DNA of 64,000 nucleotides from Lamellibrachia satsuma (Eukaryota; Annelida; Polychaeta; Sabellida; Siboglinidae): contig BSQZ01000029.1 of the NCBI GenBank assembly GCA_033239005.1, positions 3,345,501-3,409,500 on the forward strand. Reading direction: 5' to 3'. Of the stretch, positions 27,485 to 41,300 are shown piece by piece. The translations under genes were made by a program, and so were the position numbers. The first letter of the stretch is position 1. Every line of letters starts with the position of its first letter. The notes below the pieces were generated by a model that worked only from the letters and a program-made list of their open reading frames with translations, had not been told where the DNA came from and ran no database searches.

Positions 27485-27757
27485 TCCATCACGCGTCCTT
27501 GGTCCAATCCATCACGCGTCCTTAGTCCAATCCATCACGTGTCCTTGGCCCAATCCATCACGCGTCCTTGGTCCAATCCATCACGTGTCCTTGGTCCAAT
27601 CCATCACGCGCCCTTGGTCCAATCCATCACGCGTCCTTGGTCCAATCCATCAAGTGTCCTTGGTCCAATCCATCACGCCGTCCTTGATCCAATCCATCAC
27701 GCGTCCTTGGTCCAATCCATCACGTGTCCTTGGTCCAATCCATCACGCGTCCTTGCG
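27485..27757. repeat. 23-bp minisatellite, about 12 units
   Basis: Unit TCCATCACGCGTCCTTGGTC plus CAA, with ACGCGT and ACGTGT variants alternating. It carries an MluI-like ACGCGT palindrome in most units. Confidence 0.95.
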
Positions 27758-28175
27758 TCGTCTTAATGTTTGCTTTTCAGTAGTTATGTCAATTTGTTTT
27801 ATTGTGTTACCTTTGTTTCAACATTGTGTTTGAAGTAGTGTCTACCAAGGCTGGCTCGGGTGGTCAAATAGGCGGGCAAAATTGTTGGTATAAAAATTGC
27901 ATCTGTGTAATCTTTATCAGCTTCGAGAAGGAAAGCTGTTCAGATTCACCGCGATCCCAGTGATCCACTCAATTCTTCTTTTGAAACTCTCCCGTCCGGT
28001 CGACGACTCAGAAGGCCCCTTACACTAAAAACTGTTACAAGAAATCTTTCGTTCCGTCAGCCATAAGCATATTGAATTCTAGGGCCTGAACTTGCGTTTG
28101 TATATCATGTCCAAGTCATAGTCAGCTGATTCAATGTGCAATTGTGTGTGTGTGTGTGTGTGTGCGTGCGTGCGG

Positions 28176-28218
<43 letters not shown>

Positions 28219-28666
28219 TGTTGAAATTGAATCAATGTAACAACAATGATGTGCAGTACTTACAAACATGTTTTATGTTTTACTTGTCTCATATATTAAT
28301 CATTTGTCTTATTGTTTATACCTTAACAGTGTGAACATTTAATGGACAATAAAGGTGTTTTTAATTTCAATTCAATAACAGTGATAAAATAAAATAGGCT
28401 TCACTTCGTGGAGTTGTTTCAAATCATTGACTGGACCCGGCAGATATTTTAATGTAAAAAATGACCTGCCACTTGCATTTATCGGGGCCAATAACAAAAC
28501 AAAATGCACACGCATTATCCGGTCAAATGAAAACTACGGTGTGTGTGAGTGTTATGTGAGTTGGGTTGACACTGCGCCTCAATGTAATACTGTATTCATG
28601 TGTGACTTTAGCTCGATAATTGTTTATGTCACCTGACTCACCATGAGTGTTTCCAAGAGTGAGTGT
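27758..28666. other. No gene recognised
   Basis: Unique sequence apart from a microsatellite at 28144-28220. No frame with a recognisable domain. Confidence 0.45.
28144..28220. repeat. (GT)n(GCGT)n microsatellite
   Basis: About 20 bp of GT followed by GCGT tetramers. It is Z-DNA prone. Confidence 0.97.
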
Positions 28667-28827
28667 GGGCGTAGTGGTGTTGTGGTTAGAACGTCGGACT
28701 CTCAATCGAAAGAATCCGGGTTCGAATCCTCTTGCTGCCGTTTCGAAGCTTGGTCAATTTCATTAATTGCAGCATGGCTGAATTCTTCCCAGAGAAGTAC
28801 AGTTGGTTGAACAGGTCTGTTACGATG

Positions 28828-29074
<247 letters not shown>

Positions 29075-29076
29075 TG

Positions 29077-29128
<52 letters not shown>

Positions 29129-29131
<3 letters not shown>

Positions 29132-30254
29132 CGTACTTTTTTCAAACTTTGTCCGGGGGCTTAACATAACAACTGCAGACAGGAGACCTTGGCTTTGTGT
29201 CGTCCGATGTTTTTTTTTAACATATGTCGCCTGACTATACTGCTGGCATGGTGACTCTAGACCACATCAAGTGTCGGGACACGCTCATCGTAATGTTGTT
29301 TACAATAAGAATGCCGTTCGCATAAAGAGTGTTCAAATATAGAGTCCAATTATGAAAAATAAATTTACAGTGAATACGTAATTTTTAGTACGACGATACA
29401 GGCCGGTAGGGATCAAAACGCGATGGTCTGGTATATGTCCTCAATTAGACAACCTGGTGGTTTCTAGGAAGATTATTCAGGTTCTAATATTGCCATTGCA
29501 CCGAGGAGCCTTGGCAAGAGTATATGCACAATTCACTTGCCGGGGTCCCGGCTCAGTGGACGTAAGCTGAAGTTAGTTTTTTATTTAGTTAAATATGTTA
29601 AGTGCTATTCCAAACTTCATGAGACTCCCTATTTTAATATCTTCGAGTATTTACATCAAGTAGTTTATTCACTTAGGATCTTTTTTACATATCTACACTT
29701 ATTGGGTAGTAAATCAAATAAAACGACGAATCGACACATAGGGCAGACAGGAGCAATACAGGGGCAAATTGTTACATATGCGTTTTACGAAAACATAGCG
29801 CACATATGGATTTAGTTGCCAGTCTACCAGCAGATACACTGTCCAAACATCAGGAGTTAAGACGAAATTAACGAGATGTGGACACAAATGACCTTTTAAC
29901 AGCCTAAAACATTTTTGGGTATGCCCTCATAATATCATGTGACGCAGCCATTTTTTATATTTCGTGAATGAAACTTGAAACATGTCTACTATATAGTATA
30001 AGTAGTTATGCCAAGTAGAATTTGTATTGCAATTCAATATTTGTTATCGTACACGTACGTCCAACTACAAAAATTATGTTTGGTGCAAGTTGTTAAAATT
30101 GTATTGGGGCAAGTTGTTACAACTGTAACAACGCTCGGACGGCTCGTACCGATGGTTCAGCCAGCGATTAGTGTACTGACAACGACTGAAAGAACAACAT
30201 TTATTTAACCACTACGTGTGAATGCTTTATTTCACTTGTGAAACCTAGTGGTTT
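29129..30254. other. No gene recognised; recurring GGGGCAAGTTGTTAC-like motif
   Basis: AT-rich unique sequence. Motifs like GGGGCAAATTGTTACA occur at about 29760 and 30105 in plus orientation and, reversed, at about 30611. They may be ends of a small transposon, but no target duplication could be settled by eye. Confidence 0.3.
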
Positions 30255-30430
30255 ATAACCAATACTGTAAATGCTAGCAGCGTCAAACAAAATTAACAAA
30301 TATCACAAAAGGGCGGGTTTCACATGAATGACATTTTTTTTACTCTCGATAAGCCAATGGCTTCTTTGTCCACTTGCTGTCTGGGTGTTTTATCTTGGAT
30401 GACAATCTTGTTCAATCTTGTATTTTTTAT
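30255..30430 (+). mobile_element. CR1/L2-like LINE, 3' end only
   Basis: VNASSVK, then after a frameshift KINKYHKRAGFT and stop, matches the family C-terminus. The 3' UTR motif CTCTCGATAAGCCAATGGCT (hairpin 30351-30363) and an AATCTTGTTCAATCTTGT tail follow. Confidence 0.75.
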
Positions 30431-31112
30431 GGCACAGTCGTATTTGAGCAATTAATAAATATTGCACGATTCATAAAAAATATGGATGTTCGTGAGCGTG
30501 TGCATATATATATGCTATGTAAAAGAAGTATAGGTGTACATAATCCAATTAATGTAATAACAGTAACATGTACGAGTGACACTTGCTTTGAGAACCACAC
30601 GTTCTTTGCTGTAACAACGTGCCCCGTATGACGTCACAACTTGTCCCGCTCACGGGAATAGTTGTTACAGTCGACTGCGCCTGGCAAACTTCACATATCT
30701 ACCTAACTACAATATGGAATATCGATGGTATGGTACATTTTATTTACGCGAATAATAAATTGAAACTGAAAACGGTAGCAGTTAGCCCCGGTCTCCCCAA
30801 TCATATCGTAATCGTAATATAAACAAGTGAGGTGAGCGCAGTTAACCACTAACCTTAATCATCGAATAACATGTAGCTGTAGGGGCGTACAGACTTAATC
30901 TAATGTAATCGGCGAGACCTGCGTTTAACCCGCTATTTGAATTAGTCCGCAGCAGAAGCTTGTAGATCTATGCCGAAGAAAACCGTCACGTACGTTACTA
31001 CAGACGTGAGGTGGAGCCAGTTGTGGCGACATTCGACAGTGTGGTAGGCGTTGTCGAGATGCTCGCGATGACGCATGCAGTGGTCGCTCTGACCCGCGCG
31101 CACTCACACAGC
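30431..31112. other. No gene recognised
   Basis: Contains TGACGTCA at 30629-30636 and two inverse copies of the TTGTTAC motif at 30611-30640. No domain-bearing frame. Confidence 0.4.
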
Positions 31113-31194
31113 GGCCATGGCCACGGCCCCGGCCCCGGCCCATGCCCATGCCCCGGCCCCGGTCCCGGTCCCGGTCCCGGTCCCGGCCCCAGGG
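31113..31194. repeat. GC-rich (GGCCCC/CCCGGT)n tract
   Basis: About 80 bp of degenerate hexamers: GGCCCC, CATGCC, then GGTCCC. It is nearly pure G+C in otherwise AT-rich surroundings. Confidence 0.9.
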
Positions 31195-31225
31195 TCGTAT
31201 GCCGACTGTACGGAGCAGATGTGGG

Positions 31226-32051
31226 CAGGGTTGAAAAAAATCATGATTTTTTTTAAATAAAAAAAATCGGATTTTTTTTTAAATCGGATTTATTTGATTT
31301 TTTTTAAATCGGATTTATTTCATTTTTTTATTTATTTGATTTTTTTTGAAATCTGTTACATAGATATTTATATAGATGTTTAAATTTGTAAACTCTTTCA
31401 AACATGTTCTATTCAAATCGATTTGGGTTCTTGTATTAACAGAGAGTACATGATTTTGCTTATATAAAGACATTAGACAATGTCCACAAGACCTCACCCC
31501 CTGTAGTTGCATAATCTGTCTTGGAAAGAAAAGCATGCTGTGTGTCTGTGGCTGTAGCAGTGGTAATTATTGTTTGTGGATTAGCACCTGTCCAGGGCTT
31601 TGTGAACTCTAAGGGTATCTAACCAGAATACAAACTGGTACAGTATTAAACAACTGAGTCAACATACTGAATTGGTAACAACTAGCACAAGCTATAAGTG
31701 GACTTTAACTCAGGGCTTCTGTGTTGAAAAGATACTTCCTCTGGAAGACAAGTTTGTGTGACTTCACTGCATTCAGAAAGGTAATAGCTCAAACATACAC
31801 AATGTCATAAAATATTTGACTATCAGGCTACCTGGTGTCGATACGATTTGCGCACTTTGTGTTTTGCATCAAAAAACATACAAAACTGTGTTGATCTCAA
31901 TGCTTGTAAACAATTATTTGTGTTAAATTCATATAAATCAGCGATTAAAAAACCGGAAGTCAAAAAAAATCATAAATCAATGATTTGTTTGATTTTTTTG
32001 AAGTGATTTAAATCATGATTTAAATCAAATGATTTAAATCAAACAACCCTG
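31226..32051. mobile_element. Non-autonomous hAT-like DNA transposon, 826 bp
   Basis: Both ends carry the inverted terminal string CAGGGTTG, with the subterminal palindrome AAATCATGATTT repeated inside each end. The flanks 31218-31225 (GATGTGGG) and 32052-32059 (TATGTGGG) match at 7 of 8 bases, as expected for a hAT 8-bp target duplication. hAT ends commonly start CAG-G. No transposase frame lies inside, so the element is non-autonomous. The ends are rich in AAATCGGATTT and AAATCAAATG repeats. Confidence 0.75.
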
Positions 32052-32443
32052 TATGTGGGTGTTGACTATTTTGTTGCCTCTGAACTGTTTCATGCGGTAT
32101 GGTATTTTTAGAAACGTTGCGAAATAAATTTATTTTCCTTGTCGGACACTTGACTGGGCGCACAGGGAGTTCGACACTTGGAAGGCACTAAATTAAGTTA
32201 CCTGTAGTAGGATGTTTGTGGATAAATAATAATATCTGCATTGGTCCAAAAACTCGTCTTATTCGAAAGGGTATAGTTTTTAATATCTTTTCTAATTAAT
32301 GAGTATCAGTTTTGAATATGTGGCCTACTGCATGGCTTAAATGTAGAAGATTAATCTGATAAAAAGAAGACGTGTTGGTTAAAAAATAACAGATATGGAG
32401 TTCAAATATATACACATTGAGATCTAAATTGAGGCTTTTTTAA
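32052..32443. other. No gene recognised
   Basis: Unique AT-rich spacer between the hAT-like element and the LINE remnant. Confidence 0.5.
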
Positions 32444-32745
32444 AACACTTGTTAAACCAGTGTTGTTGTATGGAAGTGAAACATGGAAAATAAACGAAGG
32501 AGACAACAGACAGTTAGGACAAGAAGAGCAAATGTGAGAAGGCGTTAACCTGCACGCCCGATTGTAGAAGGAAAGTTGGTCGACTAAAGACAACGTGGCG
32601 ATCAACTGTTGAAAATGAAAGACGTGTACTGGGGTGGAACTGCTGGAACGAGGCCAGATGCGTAGCAGCTGAAAGAGCGAGCTGGAGGCGATGTACTTCA
32701 GCCTTATGGGCCACTGGGCCTGAAGCCGAAGAGGATAGGTGAGGT
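32444..32745 (+). pseudogene. RTE-like LINE reverse transcriptase, extreme C-terminus, internally deleted
   Basis: LVKPVLLYGSETWKINEGDN is the well-known VLLYGSE-W segment of RTE-type polyproteins. After an apparent deletion, GRLKTTWRSTVENERRVLGW followed by NEARCVAAERASWRRC matches the RTE C-terminal GRPKTTWR-TVE-ER and A-(D/E)R-WR motif, and ends with a stop at about 32743. The stretch normally linking the two pieces (the CLRRIL region seen at 21122) is missing. It is a dead 5'-truncated copy. Confidence 0.75.
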
Positions 32746-33383
32746 GAGAAACATTATCTGACACATTCATGACATATTTAACTGTCAATTTATGTTACAG
32801 AACTGAGATACAGATCTAAATGTGCTGAAAATCTCTGCAAAAATTGTAGAGATATCTTCATAATCATGGAAGCTACATGGTCTTATATTGAAATGTGTTG
32901 GCCTGTTGAGTTTGTAAGTTAGTTAGCCAATATTGACTAATTAGTTGCATTAGTTAAGTTCCTTTTAATGATAAATTGATAGGTGATGTGTATCTATGAC
33001 ACTAATTAATGTGCTTGCAAACCGAAGAAACTATTAAAATAAATGTACAAATAAAAATATGGCAACTTTATGGCATTTTAATCAAATATATTTCTTACTC
33101 CCGCGACTTACAACGAAAATTGTATCATTTTCTGTACACTTGATACGTATAATTTACGACCTTTTCCGTATTATAAGTGGTTCCATTAGGCTCGTTAGAT
33201 ATCACCTTTAGCTTAAATCAACTGTTAATGTTCTATCGCGACATTTAATTTTTTTTAAGTGCCTGTGTCATCTTCTGTAATCATTTGTTATTGACGACGG
33301 GTTATATACTACAATGGTGTGCATTATGTAAATATGAAATAATTATGTTTTATAAATGGGCGATAATTTTCATCGATACATAC
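32746..33383. other. No gene recognised
   Basis: AT-rich. If the MADF exon on the minus strand is real, this should hold its intron and later exons, but none could be identified. Confidence 0.4.
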
Positions 33384-33576
33384 CACTCAAAAGCTTTCCA
33401 CATCTGGCCTGCAACGCTGCGGACATGGCCCGCCACGCTGTCTGGCGGTGCTCCTTGTTATGGTAATTGGCAGATGTCACATTCCACAAACAGTCATGCT
33501 TGTGGAAAAGCTCAATTAACACAACATTTTCGTTGTCTGTCAACCTAAGGATCAGCTGATTTTTAGACAACGCCAT
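33384..33576 (-). CDS. Possible first exon of a MADF-domain DNA-binding protein
   Basis: The start ATG at 33576 has a strong context (AAAATGG). The frame gives LIELFHKHDCLW, a spacer with ANYHNKEHR, then TAWRAMSAAL. These are helix-1 and helix-2 signatures of the MADF (Myb/SANT-like) domain: a hydrophobic start, a conserved LW, a Y about ten residues on, and AW-xI-A. After 64 codons a GTATGT donor occurs at 33383, just where the domain should continue with its EEVK-KWK-LR part. MADF proteins include Adf-1-like regulators and the Myb-like accessory protein of PIF/Harbinger transposons. A cluster of TTTACACG and GAGGCGA inverted motifs lies about 40-220 bp upstream of the start and would suit the transposon reading. 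The second half of the domain was not found. Confidence 0.45.
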
Positions 33577-33614
33577 TTTCTCAAGAAGTGTCACATGTGT
33601 TGCCTGTGATTGGA

Positions 33615-33803
33615 CAAGTCAGATGCGACGAGGCGACGTCGCCTCAAAAATAGGAACTGTTCTATTGCAAGCGACTTCGCTGCGACGCATCGCCAGCGAT
33701 GCCATATCGCAGCGATGTACTGTTTACACGGGGCTATCAGGCTGCATGCGACGGCATCGCCTCGTCACAGCGACGGCATCGCCTCGTGTAAACGCGGCTT
33801 AAT
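33615..33803. repeat. CpG-rich inverted-repeat cluster (possible transposon terminus)
   Basis: GAGGCGACGTCGCCTC is a perfect 16-bp palindrome. GCGACGGCATCGCCTCGT occurs twice in tandem at 33747-33786. TGTTTACACG (about 33720) is inverted as CGTGTAAACG (about 33784). The cluster ends in GCGGCTTAA. It resembles the complex termini of cut-and-paste elements. Confidence 0.4.
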
Positions 33804-36489
<2,686 letters not shown>

Positions 36490-37690
36490 TCCTTAATCTA
36501 AGCAGCAATGTTCAGACACTCGTTACTTCAACCAGCAAAGCTAAATGCTTTGCTGACACATTTGTTGAGAATTAAATCAACCGTCCTAGAAGCAGAAAAT
36601 AAAAATTAAAAGCCAGTCCTCACGTGCGCAGTAAGACAAGCGCATACCTGAGGAAAATAGTGTTCTGACCAAAGAAAGTGAAAATGACTTGACAGAAGCC
36701 TAGAAACCCAGAAGGTAGATCGACCCCACTCAATCCCAGCCAGAATCTTGAAGCTATATTCAAGAACTTGCCATATACCGTTGGCCAGTTTATTCCACCA
36801 ATGTTTTAATAAGATCACCACAGTATCATCATTGATCACCACAGTATCATCATTGATCAACACAGCATCATCATTGATCACCACAGTATCATCATTGATC
36901 ACCACAGTATCATCAGCGAGGGGTGGAAATACTATTAAATGCAGTAAGTAAGTACTGATACCACACAATCATATTAGTTTCATAGATAGCCATTCCACAG
37001 CTGATGCATTATCATACATTATACAACAGCTGTATGATGCCATTGACCAGAAGCAACACCGAGCTGCCTTATTATCTATCAGTAGAGCATTTGATGCAGT
37101 TTGGCATAGAGGCCTGACAGCCAAACTCGAGTCCATCCAGATACATGGAAAGCCATCATCCTGGCTAAATGACTACCCGGAGGACATGGTTCTGAAAGTC
37201 GCCATCAATCCAATATGCTCTGGCCACAAGCCGGGGGAGGGGGTTCCTCGGGGATCTATACAAGGACCTCTCTTATTCCTCATTATTATTGATGGTATGC
37301 TAGACAAACGACCCCTGCCATCCTTTGTGTTGGTGGCTCTTCAGTCTTCGGCACACTTAAGGATAGACAACTTCGGCCAATCGTAGCCTGCTCGCTGAAT
37401 GAAGATCTGTCGTGGATATAAAGTGGGCAGGCACTATGGGCAATGTGGGCATTATGGGCACTATATGCACTATAGGCACTGTGGGCAATGTTGACTATGG
37501 GTCTAGCTGTGTTAAGGCTGACAGATTAGACCAACCAACCCTTACTCATGCACTTCACTCAACATTGCCTTTCAGAAGAAAGCACACATCAACGATAAAC
37601 GGGTGTGGAATCAGCTTCGTACCCAGCATACTCAGATCTGGGAAGTAGGAGTGGAACACCTGCTTGGAAGATAAGTGTGCCTATACTGGT
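36490..37690 (+). mobile_element. Degenerate LINE of a second family (reverse transcriptase remnant)
   Basis: SSNVQTLVTSTSKAKCFADT at about 36500 and PARILKLYSRTCHIPLASLF at about 36735 resemble the region before the RT core (IPA-(I/V)LK, LASLFN). Beyond a minisatellite interruption come SFIDSHSTADALSYI, ISRAFDAVWHRGL (motif A with its Asp) and GVPRGSIQGPLLFLI (motif B). Then IVACSLNEDLSWI appears after loss of the catalytic YADD region. Stops and shifts make it a pseudogene. The H(R)ST-DAL and VWH-GLLAKLE style differs from the HGFLKARSCLTN style of the LINE family further right. Confidence 0.75.
36815..36915. repeat. 21-bp minisatellite, 5 units, inside the LINE remnant
   Basis: Unit ATCACCACAGTATCATCATT plus G. 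It replaces the segment that should encode the YRPISLL part of the reverse transcriptase. Confidence 0.95.
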
Positions 37691-38067
37691 TGACCTATGT
37701 TCCCATCTCCAGTGTCTTTGTCCCCAAGCGCCGGCGCTGAGATGCTCATTGTCCGTCCTTGGTGTTTCCCTCTCACAGCCCCCACATTAAGACAGCACTC
37801 CGCAGTAGCATTATCCACAACAACGAGGCTGCAACAAAGGAGAGGTAAACGGGTGAGTGGAGAGGGATTGCCAGGTGGTAAGACAGTAGAGGTTGATGAT
37901 ACAAGAGAATGGGAGAGAGATGTCAGTAAGACAGTAAAGCAGGATGACCACGAGATGACAGATGGGAGGAGGCAGAGTATGCAGCAAGAGAATGGTAAAC
38001 GAGTGACACGGCAGGAGCTTTCTCAGATGTAGTATCACAAGGGAAGGCGAGGAAAGCCTGATTATTC

Positions 38068-38584
38068 ATGGGGGATTCAATCATTAGGAACGTAGATAAA
38101 GTTGTAATCAGAGGAGAGGACATCACGGTATGCCTACCAGGGGCAACAATAAAGGATGTAGCAGAAAAGGCATTACAGGTCATGGGTGGTGGCACAGGAG
38201 GTGCTGTTCTTGTCCACGTGGGAACAAACAATGCCGAGAGGGAGAGAACGTCGGTCATCGTTGGTAAGTGCAGGAGGTTGCTCAAGACACTTAATTAGGC
38301 ACGAGTTGGACAGATTGTGTTGTCGGGGATATTACCAGTAATGGGAGGCAGGGGTCATGAGTATTGGAACTGCAGTGCAGGAGGATGGCGATCACCACAC
38401 ACGTACAGAAGATATGCAATGAGGAGGGAGTAGGCTTCGTACACAAGTGGTTAAACTTGGTGGGAAGAGATGACTTTTCATGAGAGATGGGCTTCATCTG
38501 ACTGGAAAGGGTGCTGTAGTTTTTTGGTGTGAGTTTGTCAGGGTTGTTGACGAGGGCACAGGTACTGTAAATTATTTAAACTAG
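38068..38584 (+). pseudogene. LINE ORF1 protein, SGNH-hydrolase (esterase) domain
   Basis: MGDSIIRNVD carries the GDS nucleophile block, CLPGATIKDVAEKAL follows, VHVGTNNAERER carries the GTN block, and MRDGLHLTGKGAVVFW carries the DGLHL block with the Asp and His that complete the triad. An esterase of this type is a known ORF1 domain in CR1-like and zebrafish L2-type LINEs. The frame breaks after CRRLLKTLN (stop at about 38298) and again before the DGLHL block. The last 34 codons are open to a TAG at 38582-38584, probably the natural ORF1 stop. Confidence 0.8.
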
Positions 38585-38671
38585 ATGTGCAGGGGGAACT
38601 GACAGAGAAAACTCAAAGGAGTACAAATACACATCCAAAAAAAGTTCACCAATTATTTCAGAAAATGAACT

Positions 38672-39789
38672 TTAACAAGATTGCCATCTCAAACAACAAG
38701 TTCCAGATGGCAAGTGGACAAGGAAGCCATTGGCTTATCGAGAGTCCAACAATTTTCTCATCTATGTGTAGCCCGCCCTTATCAGATATCTGTCAATTCT
38801 ATTTTTAAACATATTCACACTACTAGCATTAACACAATCATTTGGCAGTTTGTTCCATTCATTTATCACCCTCTGTGAGAAAGAGTACTTTCTCATGTCC
38901 AACCTACACTGCTCCTTAACTAATGCTGCTTTGTGTCCTCTGGTTCTACTGCCTTCTTTAAGTTTGAAGAACATATTCCTATCAACATCCTCATAACCGT
39001 TCACTATTTTAAACACTTCTATTTGGTCTCCTCTTAGTCTCCTGGTCTGTAGTGTTGTCAAACCACATTGTAAGCGACTTTCGTAACTAAGGTATCTTAA
39101 TTCTGGAATCATTTTAGTTGCTCTTCATTGTATTCTTTCTAGCTTATCTATGTCTTTTTTACGATATGGCCTCCATGCTTGAATACAATATTCCAAATGT
39201 GGTCTAACTATTGCTTTGTACAGGGGTACAATTAGATGTTTCTCCTTATACGTGATAGTTCTCCTAATTAGCCCTAGAATTTGATTTCATTTCGAAGCAG
39301 CAATCCCACATTGCTCTGAAACTTTCATGTCAGCATTAAATGTTACTCCTAAATCCTTTTCTTGTGTGGTTCTACCTAGTACAGCATCCCCCATTTGATA
39401 TTCCTCGTCCATATTCTCATGTCCTATGTGTATACATTTACACTTCCCAAAATTGAATAACATTTGCCATTTTTCTGACCATTTAACTAATTTTTCTAGA
39501 TCATCCTGTAAACTTTGTTTATCTGTATCATTAGTAACCTTTCTGAATACTTTTGTGTCATCTGCAAATTTGAGTACTTTGCTAGATATGTCATCCAAAT
39601 CATTTATATATATATATTAAAAACAGTATAGGGCCTAATACTGATCCCTGTGGTACCCCACACAAAACAGATTTCCAATTTGAAATCTCACCATCTACTA
39701 TTACTCTCTGTCTTCTGTGTGTAAGCCACTTTTCTATCCAGTTGATTACATCATTGCCTATACCATGGGCTTTTAGTTTAAGTAACAAG
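38672..39789 (-). mobile_element. Nested CR1/L2-like LINE, copy B (5' truncated)
   Basis: Read on the minus strand: LLKLKAHGIGNDVINWIEKW, CGVPQGSVLGPILFLIYI (RT motif B), DDISSKVLKFADDTKVF (motif C with FADD), then GDQIEVFKIVNGYEDVDRN and a C-terminus ending RYLIRAGYT. Frame breaks occur at about 39600, 39285 and 39115. The 3' UTR includes the hairpin at 38724-38736. 5' truncation lies just upstream of the LLLKLKAHG segment. It sits between ORF1 and ORF2 of the outer element. Confidence 0.85.
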
Positions 39790-39913
39790 CTTAAATGTGT
39801 AAGATTAAATGCCAGGAGAATAGTAACTAAAAAACCGAGTTAGACATTTTGGTAGCAGATATTGACCCTCAAGTAATAAATATCACAGAGTCATGAGCAA
39901 ATAAAGATATATT
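39788..39913 (+). pseudogene. LINE ORF2 endonuclease, N-terminal fragment
   Basis: KLKCVRLNARRIV, then in another frame ELDILVADIDPQVINITES, a stop and ANKDILDLTRF. This is the standard start of a LINE exonuclease-endonuclease-phosphatase domain (LKC-NARS(I/L), D-I(I/V)-ITE(S/T)W). The tryptophan of ITESW is replaced by TGA. The fragment is cut off on both sides by inserted LINE copies. Confidence 0.75.
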
Positions 39914-41300
39914 AGATTTAACAAGATTTAACAAGATTTGCCATCCAAGCCAAAGGCCCAGATGGCAAGTGGACAAGGAAGCCATTGGCTTATCGAGAGT
40001 CCAACAATGTTCACCTACTTATAACCCGCCCTCCTGATATATGTGTCAACCTTGTTTTTAAACATATTCACGCTGCTAGCAGTTACACAATCTGTAGACA
40101 GTTTGTTCCATTCATTTACTGTCCTCTGTGAGAACGAGTGCTTCCTGATGTCCAATCTACATTGATCCTTTACTAATTTTACCTCATGTCCTCTAGTTCT
40201 GCTATCCTTCTTGAGTGAGAAAAACATATTTCTATCAATATTTTCATACCCATTCAATATCTTAAAAACTTCAATCTGATCTCCTCTTAACCTCCTTGTC
40301 TCTAGAGTTGTTAAACCACATTCTTTCAGGCGTTCTTCATAACTAAGGTCTCTAAGTTCTGGAATCATTTTAGTTGCTCTCCTTTGTATGCGTTCAAGCG
40401 TATCTATATCCTTCTTACGATATGGTCTCCATGCTTGTATACAGTATTCTAAATGAGGTCTAACTATTGCTTTATAAAGAGGTATAATTAACTTTTTTCC
40501 CTTGTATGTTATGTTTCTTCTAATCAATCCAAGAATTTGATTACCCTTTGAAGCTGCAATACCACACTGCTCTGAAACTTTCATATCAGCGCTTATTGTA
40601 ACTCCTAAGTCCTTTTCTTTTACAGTAGTACCAAGAACAGTAGCTCCCATTTTATAGTTTACATTCAAGTTCCCATGTCCTGTATGTAGGCATTTACATT
40701 TCCCAAAATTGAACAGCATCTGCCATTTCTCAGACCATTTCACTAATCTGTCTAGATCGTTTTGTAAATGTTGTTTATCACCATCAGTATTAACCTTTCT
40801 AAACAGTTTTGTGTCGTCCGCAAATTTCAGTACGTTACTTGTTATACTGTCGTCCAAGTCATTGATATAAATTAAGAATAATATAGGTCCTAATACTGAT
40901 CCTTGAGGTACCCCACTCAAAACCGATTTCCAATTTGAAACTTCGCCATCTACTACAACTCGTTGTCTTCTGTCAGTCAGCCATTGTTCTATCCAGTCAG
41001 TTATGCTATCCCCGATACCATGGGCTTTTAATTTAAGTAGCAATCTTTGATGTGGCACTTTGTCAAAAGCTTTCTGAAAATCTAAGTAGATAATATCTAC
41101 TGGCGATCCCTCGTCTATCCACTTAGTGATTTCTTCCAAAAAACATAACACATTTGTTAAGCATGACCTCGCTTTAAGGAATCCATGTTGAGATGAATTT
41201 AATAATTTATGCTTAACGAGGAAGTCCACCATATGGTCTTTAATATGTGAGTTAGCACTGACAGCTATGACATACCGAGTCAAATAACAGTTTGTACATA
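39914..41300 (-). mobile_element. Nested CR1/L2-like LINE, copy C (5' truncated, best preserved)
   Basis: The 3' end is at 39914-39930, where (TTAACAAGAT)n is the reverse of the family's ATCTTGTTAA tail. The 3' UTR hairpin is at 39979-39991. Coding homology starts at about 41250 in the reverse transcriptase, so the endonuclease and ORF1 are missing. It has inserted into the endonuclease gene of the outer element. Confidence 0.85.

Noticed and set aside
28667..28740. Functional tRNA gene
   Set aside because: The B-box is perfect, but the acceptor and anticodon arms do not pair properly and a SINE body follows.
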